Positions 50,438 to 57,802 of a DNA stretch of 64,000 bases are shown here, in pieces. The stretch is from assembly GCF_046557615.1 (NCBI RefSeq), contig NZ_JBKIII010000001.1, positions 558,001 through 622,000 of the forward strand, in the 5' to 3' direction. The translations under genes were made by a program, and so were the position numbers. The notes beneath the pieces are model-generated. The model made no database searches. It worked only from the letters and a program-made list of their open reading frames with translations, and had not been told where the DNA came from. This DNA is from Haloferax sp046557615. Its GTDB lineage: Archaea > Halobacteriota > Halobacteria > Halobacteriales > Haloferacaceae. How positions within the stretch are numbered: the first letter of the stretch is position 1; the number at the start of each line of letters is the position of its first letter.

Positions 50438-51229
50438 CTATCGAACGACGGTCACCGGCACTGGTGAACGCCTCGAAATCGACTCTGCGACGCTCCCGAG
50501 TAAGATTCGAGACGCCCCGGAGCGACCGTGACTCCCGACAATCACGTGGTCCACGTCGTTCGCGATAACGTAGTCGAGGACTGCGCGTGCTGGTTTCATT
50601 TCGCCTCTATCCTCGCTGACGGCCCGTACCTCGACGCCGTGGTCGAGTGCCTTCTCTCGTGCATCGGCCACCAGCGCCGCCGCCTCGTCCGCGCTCTCGC
50701 GGTGTCGTCCCCTCGATTCGACGACGTGCAAGATGGTGAGTTCTGTGTCGGGGAAGTTGGCCAGTGCGTACTCGAGTGCCTTCTGTGATTGTTCAGAGTG
50801 GTCCAGTGCGACGAGAGAGTGCAGCGACCCGTGTCGTTGGTTCGGGCGAACGATAGTGACAGGCACCGGCGCTCGCCTCGTCACTCGTTTTGCGACGCTC
50901 CCCAAGAGAATTCGTGCATCGTGGTCTTTCCCGTGGCTCCCAATCACGATTTCGTCAACGTCGTTCGTGTCGCAGTATTCGACGATTTCACGACCCGGGT
51001 GTCCAACTCGCGTCTCGGTTCGAACTGAAATTCGTCGTTGTTCGGCGAGGTCAACGAGGTCAGAGAAGAGTCGGTCGGGGTGCAGTTCGTCGTCGTCCGC
51101 AGCAGTGTAGCGCGGGTCGATGACGTAGAGGAGCATCAATTCGCTATCCGGGAAGGTCTCGATTGCGTGTTCGACCGTCTCAATTCCGAGCGGTCCGCCA
51201 TCTACCGGCACCAGTACATTTCGGGTCAT
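50438..51229 (-). CDS. Tandem universal stress protein (two UspA domains)
   Basis: The 263-residue protein is a fusion of two UspA folds. Each has an opening strand (NVLVPVDGGPLGIETVEHAI; LHSLVALDHSEQSQKALEYA) and the nucleotide-binding end (IVIGSHGKDHDARILLGSVA; VIVGSHGRSGASRILLGSVA), with both Gly-x2-Gly-x9-Gly(Ser) patterns in part. It probably acts as a pseudo-dimer that binds ATP or a related ligand under stress. The ATG at 51229 is chosen because a TCTTATAC box (about 51249-51256, minus strand) lies about 27 bases upstream; 51382 is in the repeat region. Confidence 0.9.
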   Translation of the reverse strand: MTRNVLVPVDGGPLGIETVEHAIETFPDSELMLLYVIDPRYTAADDDELHPDRLFSDLVDLAEQRRISVRTETRVGHPGREIVEYCDTNDVDEIVIGSHGKDHDARILLGSVAKRVTRRAPVPVTIVRPNQRHGSLHSLVALDHSEQSQKALEYALANFPDTELTILHVVESRGRHRESADEAAALVADAREKALDHGVEVRAVSEDRGEMKPARAVLDYVIANDVDHVIVGSHGRSGASRILLGSVAESISRRSPVPVTVVR

Positions 51230-51363
51230 CGGAGAAAGTACGCCGTCGTATAAGATAGAAATTGTCAGCAATTTGAATACTGTCAGTGGATTTTGAGTGT
51301 ACTGGGATTGTGGCGTTTTGACCCATTTAGAATGGGGTCGGCGATGGTCTGGACAAATTTTGA

Positions 51364-51455
51364 TGGACTCGCCGGGAGTCACGTGAGCAGCGCGAACGTG
51401 ACGTCGGCGAGTCCACGAACGACTGGAGGGAGTGAAACGACCGAACAGAAGTGAG
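51364..51455. repeat. Second copy of the tRNA-Ala downstream palindrome
   Basis: On the plus strand TGGACTCGCCGGGA (51364-51377) is the tRNA-Ala tail copy. It is inverted as CGGCGAGTCCA at 51405-51415. The inner stem is GTCACGT...ACGTGAC. The equivalent palindrome at 49025-49076 keeps the outer arms base for base, but its inner stem is a different one, ACTCCC...GGGAGT. The 40-base spacer to the tRNA gene is identical in both places. Pairing is thus kept although the sequence differs, which suggests selection on the fold or an active spread process. Confidence 0.7.
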
Positions 51456-51527
51456 TGGACTCGCCGGGATTTGAACCCGGGGCCTCTCCCATGCCAAGGG
51501 AGTGATCTACCCCTGATCTACGAGCCC
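51456..51527 (-). tRNA. tRNA-Ala (anticodon GGC), copy 2
   Basis: This 72-base gene is base-for-base identical to the tRNA-Ala at 49117-49188, including anticodon GGC. The 51 bases past its 3' end also match exactly. The 5' flanks differ after about one or two bases, so each copy has its own promoter; here a TTTAGAAG-like sequence lies 27 bases upstream on the other strand (about 51548-51556). The pair forms a 2339-base spaced direct repeat. Confidence 0.95.
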
Positions 51528-51750
51528 TCACAACGATAGAGCCACCAGTCGTTTAGAAGCCCTTCGATTCTCTGTGGCGACGAGTCGAAACGATTTAACC
51601 CGCCGAGTGTGGACACTTCGACGGGAATCCAGCACGGCCGCAAATCTGACTCGCCCGTTTTGGGCTTGGGATTGCGGTAGTGCCCCAGTAGTCGTGTATG
51701 CGACTGCGGGGTACTCGTTTCTGCGGTCAGTGCGGTTCCAACCCGCAACA

Positions 51751-52218
51751 ATGGCACGAATGCACACCCGCCGCCGTGGCTCGTCCGGTTCGGACAAGCC
51801 GGTGGCAGACGAAGCCCCGGAGTGGAGCGACGTCGACGCAAGCGACATCGAAGCACGCGTCGTCGAACTTGCTGAACAGGGTAAGGACCCAAGCCAGATT
51901 GGTCTCTCCCTGCGCGACGAAGGCGTCAAGGGCGTTCCCGTCCCTAACGTCAAGCTCGCAACCGGCAAGAAGGTCTCCGCCATCCTCGAAGAGAACGACG
52001 CAGCACCCGAACTCCCCGAGGACCTCCGGAACCTGATGGAACGCGCCGTTCGCCTCCGCGAACACATGGAGGAGAACCAGCAAGACAAGTCCAACCGTCG
52101 CGCACTCCAGAACACGGAGTCGAAGATTCGCCGTCTGGTCGCCTACTACCGTGGCGACAAGCTCGACGAGGACTTCACGTACAGCTACGACGTCGCAGTC
52201 GAACTCCTCGAAGGATAA
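51751..52218 (+). CDS. rps15: 30S ribosomal protein S15
   Basis: The 155-residue protein is the archaeal/eukaryotic-type S15 (eS13/uS15), which binds 16S rRNA helices in the platform. It begins MARMHTRRRGSSGSDKPV, then QIGLSLRDEGVKGVPVPNVK, a helical region (LRNLMERAVRLREHMEENQQ) and the C-terminal LQNTESKIRRLVAYYRGDKL. The length is normal. The upstream frame from 51574 runs over noncoding DNA; the ATG at 51751 gives the family N-terminus. It starts an operon with a RecJ-like gene, Pcc1 and S3Ae. Confidence 0.95.
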   Translation: MARMHTRRRGSSGSDKPVADEAPEWSDVDASDIEARVVELAEQGKDPSQIGLSLRDEGVKGVPVPNVKLATGKKVSAILEENDAAPELPEDLRNLMERAVRLREHMEENQQDKSNRRALQNTESKIRRLVAYYRGDKLDEDFTYSYDVAVELLEG

Positions 52219-52223
52219 GCTAG

Positions 52224-53339
52224 ATGTCGATGAGTCCCGCCGAACAGACGCCCGCTTCCGACGCCGCCGCTGCGCTCAGCGAGGCGACATTCGTTCGTCT
52301 TCGCGTCCACGCCAGCGGTGCGGCCGTCGCCGCTGCGGGCGTCATCGGTCGGGCACTCTCGACGTCGAACGTTCCCTTCCGCATTCGGGCAACCGGTGCC
52401 CCCGAAGCCGCGACAGATAACGACCTCACGGTGACTATCGGTACGTCGGACCAGTCGTCCGACCTCGAACTCGACCCCACGGACGCGACAACAGTTGTCC
52501 GCGAACTGGGCGTCGAGCCCGACCCGGTCTGCGCACTGGCTGGTTTCCACGCCAGCGGTGTCGAACCGGACGCCGACCTCGAAACCGCGATGGCCGAGCG
52601 AGGAGTCGAGTCTCGACCCGGTGTGGCTGTCCCAACGGCAGACCTCGCCGACGGACTCGCCCACTCGACGCTCGTCCACGCGCCGTGGTCTGGCGACCGC
52701 GAGGCGACACAGGCGATGCTCGCCGACCTGTCGCTCCCGACCGACCTCGACGCGGATGCACACCGCCGCGTTGCCTCCGCCGTCGCACTCGATGTGACGA
52801 CTGGCGACGCAACGTCGCAGGCTGCAACCGCCGTCGAGCGCATCCTTCACCCGGACGTGACGCCGAACGGCCCGTTCGAAACCGTCGGTGGATTCGCCGA
52901 CGTACTCGATGCGACCGTTCGCGAGACGCCGGGCGTTGCAATCGCGCTCGCACTGGGTCACGATGTCGGAGAGACAGCGTTGAACGCGTGGCGCGACCAC
53001 GCACAGGCAGTCCACGCCGCCCTCGATGGCGCGACGACTGGCCGCTACGAGAGCCTCTATGCGCTCTCGTGCGACCTCAGTTCGCCCGGACGGCTTGCGA
53101 CTGTCGCGCGTCTCGCCCGCGACTTCCGCGCACCCGAACCGACTGTTCTTGCAGTCGGAACCGGTGCCGCCGCACTCGTTTCGACCGGCCCTGCCGGACT
53201 CGACGACCAACTCGCCGCCGCTGCGACCAACATTGGTGAGGCAACGGCGACTGGCGGCCCCGCGGAAGCCACGCTCTCGTTCGACCCCTCGGTCGAACCG
53301 AAAGATATCGTCTCGGCAGTCAGGGAGGTGCGCCGATGA
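52224..53339 (+). CDS. RecJ-like protein without a DHH catalytic motif
   Basis: The 371-residue protein sits between S15 and Pcc1, where haloarchaea carry a gene annotated RecJ (RecJ2 in Haloferax, from memory). It has the fold's opening segment FVRLRVHASGAAVAAAGVIG, but the expected DxDG of active RecJ nucleases reads HASGA. No DHH triplet is visible, and the C-terminal half has GGFADVLDATVRE and TVLAVGTGAAALV instead of a GGH-type DHHA1 motif. It is probably catalytically dead, with a structural role. Its stop overlaps the Pcc1 start by four bases. Confidence 0.75.
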   Translation: MSMSPAEQTPASDAAAALSEATFVRLRVHASGAAVAAAGVIGRALSTSNVPFRIRATGAPEAATDNDLTVTIGTSDQSSDLELDPTDATTVVRELGVEPDPVCALAGFHASGVEPDADLETAMAERGVESRPGVAVPTADLADGLAHSTLVHAPWSGDREATQAMLADLSLPTDLDADAHRRVASAVALDVTTGDATSQAATAVERILHPDVTPNGPFETVGGFADVLDATVRETPGVAIALALGHDVGETALNAWRDHAQAVHAALDGATTGRYESLYALSCDLSSPGRLATVARLARDFRAPEPTVLAVGTGAAALVSTGPAGLDDQLAAAATNIGEATATGGPAEATLSFDPSVEPKDIVSAVREVRR

Positions 53340-53584
53340 GTTCGACTCGTCGCGCACGCCTGCGAACGACGCACGACGACCCCGAGGTCGTCCGTGCGGC
53401 AGTCGCGCCGGACAACACCGACTCGATGCACACATCCGTCGAAGGGAACACGCTCGTTGCGACAATTGAACGCGATTCGACCGGTGGACTCCAGTCCACA
53501 GTCGATGATTACGTCGTCAATGTCACGGTCGCACAGACCGTTATTGACGCCACCAGAACGCACACAGACACAAATCATGAGTGA
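53336..53584 (+). CDS. pcc1: KEOPS complex subunit Pcc1
   Basis: The 82-residue protein is the dimerising subunit of KEOPS, which makes t6A in tRNAs that read ANN codons. It has the family's alpha/beta start, the central VEGNTLVATIERDSTGGLQS and the last helix STVDDYVVNVTVAQTVIDAT. It overlaps the RecJ-like gene by four bases (ATGA) and the S3Ae gene by eight. Such linkage keeps tRNA modification and ribosome supply on one message. The length is normal. Confidence 0.9.
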   Translation: MSSTRRARLRTTHDDPEVVRAAVAPDNTDSMHTSVEGNTLVATIERDSTGGLQSTVDDYVVNVTVAQTVIDATRTHTDTNHE

Positions 53585-54227
53585 ACGATCCGTCTCGAAG
53601 CAGAAGCGCGGAAAGCGATGGTACACCCTCATCGCTCCCGAGAACTTTGACCGTCAGGAACTCGGCGAAACATTCGCCAACGAGCCTGAGAAGGTCTACG
53701 GCCGTACCGTCGAAACCACCCTTGGCGAACTCAACAACGACCAAGGCGCAAACAACGTCAAACTCATCTTCAAGGTGAACGACGTCGGCAGCGACGCTGC
53801 CTACACCGAGTTCGTCCAGCAAGAACTCACCCGAGACTACCTTCGTAGTCTCGTCCGCCGTGGTGCCTCGAAGGTCGAGGCCAACGTCACGGTGCTGACG
53901 AAGGACGACTACCGCGTCCAGATTCAGCCTGTCGCCTTCACGACCAAGAAGGCAGACCGCAGCCAAGAACAGGAAATCCGTCGCATCATGACGGAACTGA
54001 CCCGCGAGTCCGCAGTCAACCACACCTTCAACGAGCTCATCAACAGCATCGTCGAAGGTCGTCTCTCCTCGGCTATCTACGCCGACGCGAAGCAGATTTA
54101 TCCGCTTCGCCGCGTCGAGGTCCAGAAGTTCAGCCTCGAAGCCCGTCCGTCGGAAGTCGAAGCCGAAGAAGAGGCCGCTGTCGACATCGAAGAAGAAGAC
54201 GTCGCAATCGAAGACGACGAAGAGTAA
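53577..54227 (+). CDS. rps3ae: 30S ribosomal protein S3Ae (eS1)
   Basis: The 216-residue protein begins MSERSVSKQKRGKRWYTLIA and is the archaeal S3Ae of the small subunit. Family segments are FDRQELGETFANEPEKVYGR, TRDYLRSLVRRGASKVEANV and IYADAKQIYPLRRVEVQKFS. The C-terminus is a run of acidic residues, usual in halophiles. The ATG at 53577 lies inside the end of pcc1. The upstream frame from 53394 is antisense-like noise through pcc1. It is the last gene of the operon. Confidence 0.95.
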   Translation: MSERSVSKQKRGKRWYTLIAPENFDRQELGETFANEPEKVYGRTVETTLGELNNDQGANNVKLIFKVNDVGSDAAYTEFVQQELTRDYLRSLVRRGASKVEANVTVLTKDDYRVQIQPVAFTTKKADRSQEQEIRRIMTELTRESAVNHTFNELINSIVEGRLSSAIYADAKQIYPLRRVEVQKFSLEARPSEVEAEEEAAVDIEEEDVAIEDDEE

Positions 54228-54310
54228 GTCGTCTCTGCGACGCCGATTCTCACGCTTTTTGCACCGCCCGCGTCCTGAGCGACTGCGCTATGCAGTGACC
54301 GAACGCAAGA

Positions 54311-54346
54311 GAAGAGCGGTTATTCCACGAAGAGCGGTTATTCCAC
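54311..54346. repeat. 18-base perfect tandem repeat over the halocyanin stop
   Basis: GAAGAGCGGTTATTCCAC occurs twice in direct succession (54311-54328 and 54329-54346). The second copy holds the stop and last codons of the halocyanin gene on the minus strand (Val-Glu-stop). The first copy repeats them after the stop. This looks like a recent slippage duplication with no coding effect. Confidence 0.85.
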
Positions 54347-54781
54347 GACGACAGTGCCGACCATCCCGGCCTGTTCGTGTGGGATACAGAAGTACTGGTA
54401 CTCGCCGGGCGTCTCGAAGGTGTAGGAGTAGGACTCACCGCTGTTGATGAGGCCGCCAATCTCGTTGGAGTAAGCGTCGCGGGCGGTCTGTTCGTCCTCG
54501 TAGCCGCCGCTGGCGAAGAATTCGGTGCCCTCCGGGAGGGTGTTCTCGTAGGCCGTGATAGTGTGGCCGCGCGAACTCGTGTTCTGCCAGACGACTTCGT
54601 CGCCGACTTCGACGGTGATAGTCGGGGGCGTAAACGCAACCGCGGTCATTCCCACGTCGTAGTCGCTGTCGGAAGATAGCACCGTCGCGCACCCTGCGAG
54701 GCCAACCGTCGCGGCGGCACCTGCGGTCGCGAGGAATCGGCGACGTGTCTGTTGCCCGAAATTGGGGCGCTCGTCTCGCAT
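54338..54781 (-). CDS. Halocyanin (Tat-exported blue copper lipoprotein)
   Basis: The 147-residue protein has a Tat signal (QQTRRRFLATAGAAATVGLA) ending in a lipobox LAGC and a single cupredoxin domain. The copper ligands are His in SRGHTITAYE and the Cys-His-Met set in YFCIPHEQAGMVGTVVV. It resembles halocyanins that shuttle electrons to terminal oxidases. An oxidase subunit III is 4 kb away. An ATTTATCG box lies about 27 bases upstream of the ATG. An 18-base tandem repeat covers its stop codon. Confidence 0.9.
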   Translation of the reverse strand: MRDERPNFGQQTRRRFLATAGAAATVGLAGCATVLSSDSDYDVGMTAVAFTPPTITVEVGDEVVWQNTSSRGHTITAYENTLPEGTEFFASGGYEDEQTARDAYSNEIGGLINSGESYSYTFETPGEYQYFCIPHEQAGMVGTVVVE

Positions 54782-54880
54782 AGTCGCAGTTCAGGACGCG
54801 AACGATAAATGTCGCGTGGTTCACGTGCCGAAGCGCGGCCAAACGTAAAAGGCAAAGGGGCGGTCCGCAATCCACAGGGT

Positions 54881-55555
54881 ATGAAGCCCCGATTCGTCGG
54901 CCGATTGGGGGTCGCCGACGTCGTAACCGCCGGGAACGCAGCCCTCGGCTTCGTCGCCGCGGTCCTGACGGCAATCGACGTGCGGCTAGCTGCCAAAGTC
55001 ATCCTCATCGGTGCGATGGCCGACGGACTCGACGGCGTTCTCGCGCGACGCTACGGCGGTAGCGACGCCGGGCCGTATCTCGATTCGCTGGCTGATGTCG
55101 CCTCGTTCGGCGTCGCGCCCGCACTCCTCGTCGTCGCTGTCGTCCGCGAGACGTGGGGATTCGACCAGATTCGGTTCCTCGCGGGCGTCGCCGTCGCCGC
55201 GTTCTTCGTTGCCATGGCGGTCGTCAGACTCGCACTCTACACCGCGTACGACAGCGACAGTGACGAGACGGTGGGCGTGCCGACGACGCTGGCCGCGACG
55301 ATTCTCTCTGCCGGTGTCCTCGTCGGATTCGTGGACCCCATGCTCTTGGTCGTTCTCTCTGGGATTCTCGCGCTGCTCATGATTTCGGACGTCGTCTACC
55401 CCGACCTGCACGCACAAGACGCGCTCGTGATGGGTGTCGTTCAGGGACTCGCAATTCTGCTCTCAGGACGGCTTGGAATGGGATTCTCGTTCGGCCTGCT
55501 GTTTCTCGCTCTCGGGTATCTGTTCTTAGGGCCGCGATTCTACTGGGGAAGTTAA
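54881..55555 (+). CDS. pssA: CDP-alcohol phosphatidyltransferase, probable archaetidylserine synthase
   Basis: The 224-residue membrane protein has the CDP-OH-P catalytic motif, here with DGLDGVLARRYGG and YLDSLADVASFG, giving the family's four aspartates. It has about six to eight membrane helices. Archaetidylserine synthase joins serine to CDP-archaeol, the first step to archaetidylethanolamine; in Haloferax the pssA product is needed for archaeosortase-linked anchoring of surface proteins. Other CDP-alcohol enzymes would share this motif. The ATG at 54881 gives a normal N-terminus (MKPRFVGRLGVADVVTAGNA). Confidence 0.85.
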   Translation: MKPRFVGRLGVADVVTAGNAALGFVAAVLTAIDVRLAAKVILIGAMADGLDGVLARRYGGSDAGPYLDSLADVASFGVAPALLVVAVVRETWGFDQIRFLAGVAVAAFFVAMAVVRLALYTAYDSDSDETVGVPTTLAATILSAGVLVGFVDPMLLVVLSGILALLMISDVVYPDLHAQDALVMGVVQGLAILLSGRLGMGFSFGLLFLALGYLFLGPRFYWGS

Positions 55556-55557
55556 AG

Positions 55558-55833
55558 CTACATCCCCATGTCTTCGGCGTCCTCCGGAATCGGGAGGTCG
55601 TGGGGCGACACACCGAGCAGTTCCGCGGCGTGGTCGAGCGCCATGTCGAATCCGTAGTAGCGTTCGAGTTCGTCGCCATCGACGGTCGGTCGGACTTTCA
55701 GCATCGCGTAGCCGGAGATGTTCTGGGCGACTGCCGCTGTCTTGCCGCTGGCTTCGAATTCGAGGACGCGTTCGGACTCGGTGACGTAGTATCGGGCAGT
55801 GATGTCGTTTGCTTCTGCCACAGATTCGCTCAT
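55558..55833 (-). CDS. Conserved-looking small haloarchaeal protein, unknown function
   Basis: The 91-residue protein MSESVAEANDITARYYVTES continues RVLEFEASGKTAAVAQNIS and LERYYGFDMALDHAAELLG. The order (strand, loop, Asn-rich turn, helix) looks like a compact cytoplasmic domain. I recall similar short proteins in haloarchaea but cannot name the family. It is convergent with pssA, two bases apart. Nothing indicates a function. Confidence 0.65.
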   Translation of the reverse strand: MSESVAEANDITARYYVTESERVLEFEASGKTAAVAQNISGYAMLKVRPTVDGDELERYYGFDMALDHAAELLGVSPHDLPIPEDAEDMGM

Positions 55834-55900
55834 GCGAGTCGCTTGGGAGTACGTCGTGTCTAAACTACCGGTTCTATCGAGGACCGAGTGCGACGAATGA

Positions 55901-56059
55901 CTAGGTTCGCCTCTCCCGTCTCCCTTCCTCGTCGAGACGACGAGTGTGGTATTTCTGAAAGAAATGCAACGACAATCCGACGATAATTAGCATAAGGCCG
56001 ACTGGGGGCGAGAGTAGTGCGAGGATTACTCCCGCGGCAACGAGGTAGAGGAAGTTCAT
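55901..56059 (-). CDS. 52-residue membrane microprotein
   Basis: The minus strand encodes MNFLYLVAAGVILALLSPPV, then GLMLIIVGLSLHFFQKYHTR and a charged tail ending ERRT, with stop TAG at 55901-55903. There are two hydrophobic segments with a Pro-Pro turn and a basic/acidic cytoplasmic end. An AGGAG eight bases before the ATG is a good ribosome-binding site, unusual in this largely leaderless window. Codon use looks coding. The function is unknown. It lies between an unknown small gene and a PadR-like regulator. Confidence 0.65.
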   Translation of the reverse strand: MNFLYLVAAGVILALLSPPVGLMLIIVGLSLHFFQKYHTRRLDEEGRRERRT

Positions 56060-56236
56060 CTGTTATTCTCCTGACTGCTTAGTGTGATAGTGCTTTCGTG
56101 AACGACAACGAGTCACCCTCACGTAATTGGGCCCGCTCATCGACCTGAGAGTACAACAGAGCCGCGAACGACCTTCGACCGAGTTGCTCCGACCACAGAA
56201 CGAAACTGACGAATAGCCCACCTCCGACCAACGCGT

Positions 56237-56551
56237 ATGTGGTTTCAGAGTGGCCGTCGCCGTGACCTCTGTGCGATTCTCTACGACGCGGGCGAACTCA
56301 GAAGTCAGAAGCTCAAGACGCGCTTGGAGCGCTACTACGACACCAGAATCGAACCCCAGTCGTTCTACATGACTCTCGAATCGCTCGTCGATGCGGGGCA
56401 CCTCGAACGACGAACAGAGGGAATCTACGACGTGTACGCACTCACCGATGGTGGTTCGAGTCGAGTCGAATCGTACTACGTGTGGCTCTCAGAGCGCGTG
56501 GAAAACAGCGAGCAAAAGACAACCCGAGTAGACGAAGAACCCGCGAACTGA
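56237..56551 (+). CDS. PadR-like winged-helix transcription factor
   Basis: The 104-residue protein MWFQSGRRRDLCAILYDAGE has the PadR winged helix, with LKTRLERYYDTRIEPQSFYM as the recognition region and TLESLVDAGHLERRTEGIYD, YALTDGG as the wing. It has no long C-terminal coiled coil, so it dimerises differently from full PadR. It probably represses a nearby gene; the target is unknown. It is convergent with the acyl-CoA dehydrogenase at 56558, six bases apart. Confidence 0.8.
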   Translation: MWFQSGRRRDLCAILYDAGELRSQKLKTRLERYYDTRIEPQSFYMTLESLVDAGHLERRTEGIYDVYALTDGGSSRVESYYVWLSERVENSEQKTTRVDEEPAN

Positions 56552-56557
56552 GGACGC

Positions 56558-57700
56558 TTACTTCTGCAACCAGTCGCCGATGGTGTTACGGAGAATCTCG
56601 CTCGTGCCTTCGTAAATCTCGTTGAGTTTGGCGTCACGGTAGTAGCGCTCTGCGGCGAAATCCTTAGTGTAGCCGTAGCCGCCGTGAATCTGGATGCCTT
56701 CGTTGGCGACTTCGCGGGAGATTTCGCTGGCGTAGAGTTTGGCCTGTGCAGCCTCTTTGATGAAGGTCTCGTCGCGCATCTTCAGGTCAGCAGCCTTGTG
56801 CATGAGGAGTTTCGCGGCTTGGACCTTCGTGTCCATGTCGGCGAGTTTGTGTTTGATAGCCTGGAATTCGCCGATTGGCTGGTCGAACTGTTCGCGCTCG
56901 CCAGCGTACTGAACGGCGTCGTCGAGGGCGGCACGGGCGATACCGATAGAGCGTGCCGCGATGGTAATGCGACCGCCGTTGAGCGTCTTCAGTGCGTGGA
57001 TGAAGCCGTCGCCCTCGTCGCCGAGCAGGCGGTCTGCGGGGATGCGCATGTCGTCGAAGCGGAGTTCAGCGGTCGGACAGCCCTTGTCGCCGAGTTTGTG
57101 CTCCGTGCCTTCGACGATGAAGCCGTCGTCTTCCTCGGGGCGGACGATGAACGAAGAGATACCTTTGTTGCCCGCGTCGGGGTCGGTCTTCGCAAAGAGA
57201 ACAACCGTATCTGCGACCGAACCGTTCGAAATCCAGAGTTTGCCGCCGTTGACGACGTACTCGTCGCCATCTTTCACGGCGGTCGTTTCCATGGCCGGAA
57301 CGTCACTGCCTGCACCGGGTTCGGAGAGGGCGAACGCGCCGATGTCGGTGCCTTCGTTGACTGGCGTGAGGTAGGTCTGTTTCTGCTCTTCGTTCCCGAA
57401 CTCGTAGAGCATGTTGCCCGCGAGACTCGTGTGCGCAGCGACGATGGTTCCAAGGCCGCCGGACCCGCGCGAAATCTCTTCGAGACCAATCGCATAGGAG
57501 TGGTAATCCAGTCCAGCACCACCGTACTCTTCTGGGAAGGGCATACCCATCAGTCCGAGTTCACCCATCTCTTCGATGAGGTCTGCGGGGAACTCGTCGG
57601 TCTCGTCGATTTCCGCCGCACGAGGCTTCACCTCCTCGTCGACGAAGTCGGCAACCATATCGCGGATTTGCTTTTGCTCGGCAGTAAGGGAGAAATCCAT
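56558..57700 (-). CDS. Acyl-CoA dehydrogenase
   Basis: The 380-residue flavoenzyme is a second member of the family at 4884 and only partly alike. It begins MDFSLTAEQKQIRDMVADFV, and has FALSEPGAGSDVPAMETTA, LWISNGSVADTVV, REQFDQPIGEFQAIK and IHGGYGYTKDFAAERYYRD. The catalytic Glu is in YEGTSEILRN. It should dehydrogenate short or branched acyl-CoAs. The ATG at 57700 is preferred to 57715 because the extra KESG is unlike the family, and an ATAAGCATA box (about 57719-57727, minus strand) lies upstream. It is divergent from the squalene/phytoene synthase. Confidence 0.93.
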   Translation of the reverse strand: MDFSLTAEQKQIRDMVADFVDEEVKPRAAEIDETDEFPADLIEEMGELGLMGMPFPEEYGGAGLDYHSYAIGLEEISRGSGGLGTIVAAHTSLAGNMLYEFGNEEQKQTYLTPVNEGTDIGAFALSEPGAGSDVPAMETTAVKDGDEYVVNGGKLWISNGSVADTVVLFAKTDPDAGNKGISSFIVRPEEDDGFIVEGTEHKLGDKGCPTAELRFDDMRIPADRLLGDEGDGFIHALKTLNGGRITIAARSIGIARAALDDAVQYAGEREQFDQPIGEFQAIKHKLADMDTKVQAAKLLMHKAADLKMRDETFIKEAAQAKLYASEISREVANEGIQIHGGYGYTKDFAAERYYRDAKLNEIYEGTSEILRNTIGDWLQK

Positions 57701-57802
57701 GCCTGATTCTTTCATTGACTATGCTTATGGTTTTCCCTAGCGATGCGCTGGAATTCCCCACGAAACTTTTTATCCCTCCCTCCTTAGACTCGGATACTTC
57801 GA

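Noticed and set aside
49189..51455. Interval between the two tRNA-Ala genes as an integrated plasmid or provirus
   Set aside because: It has no integrase, replication or virus gene, and the repeated part is a complete tRNA plus flank rather than a short att site.
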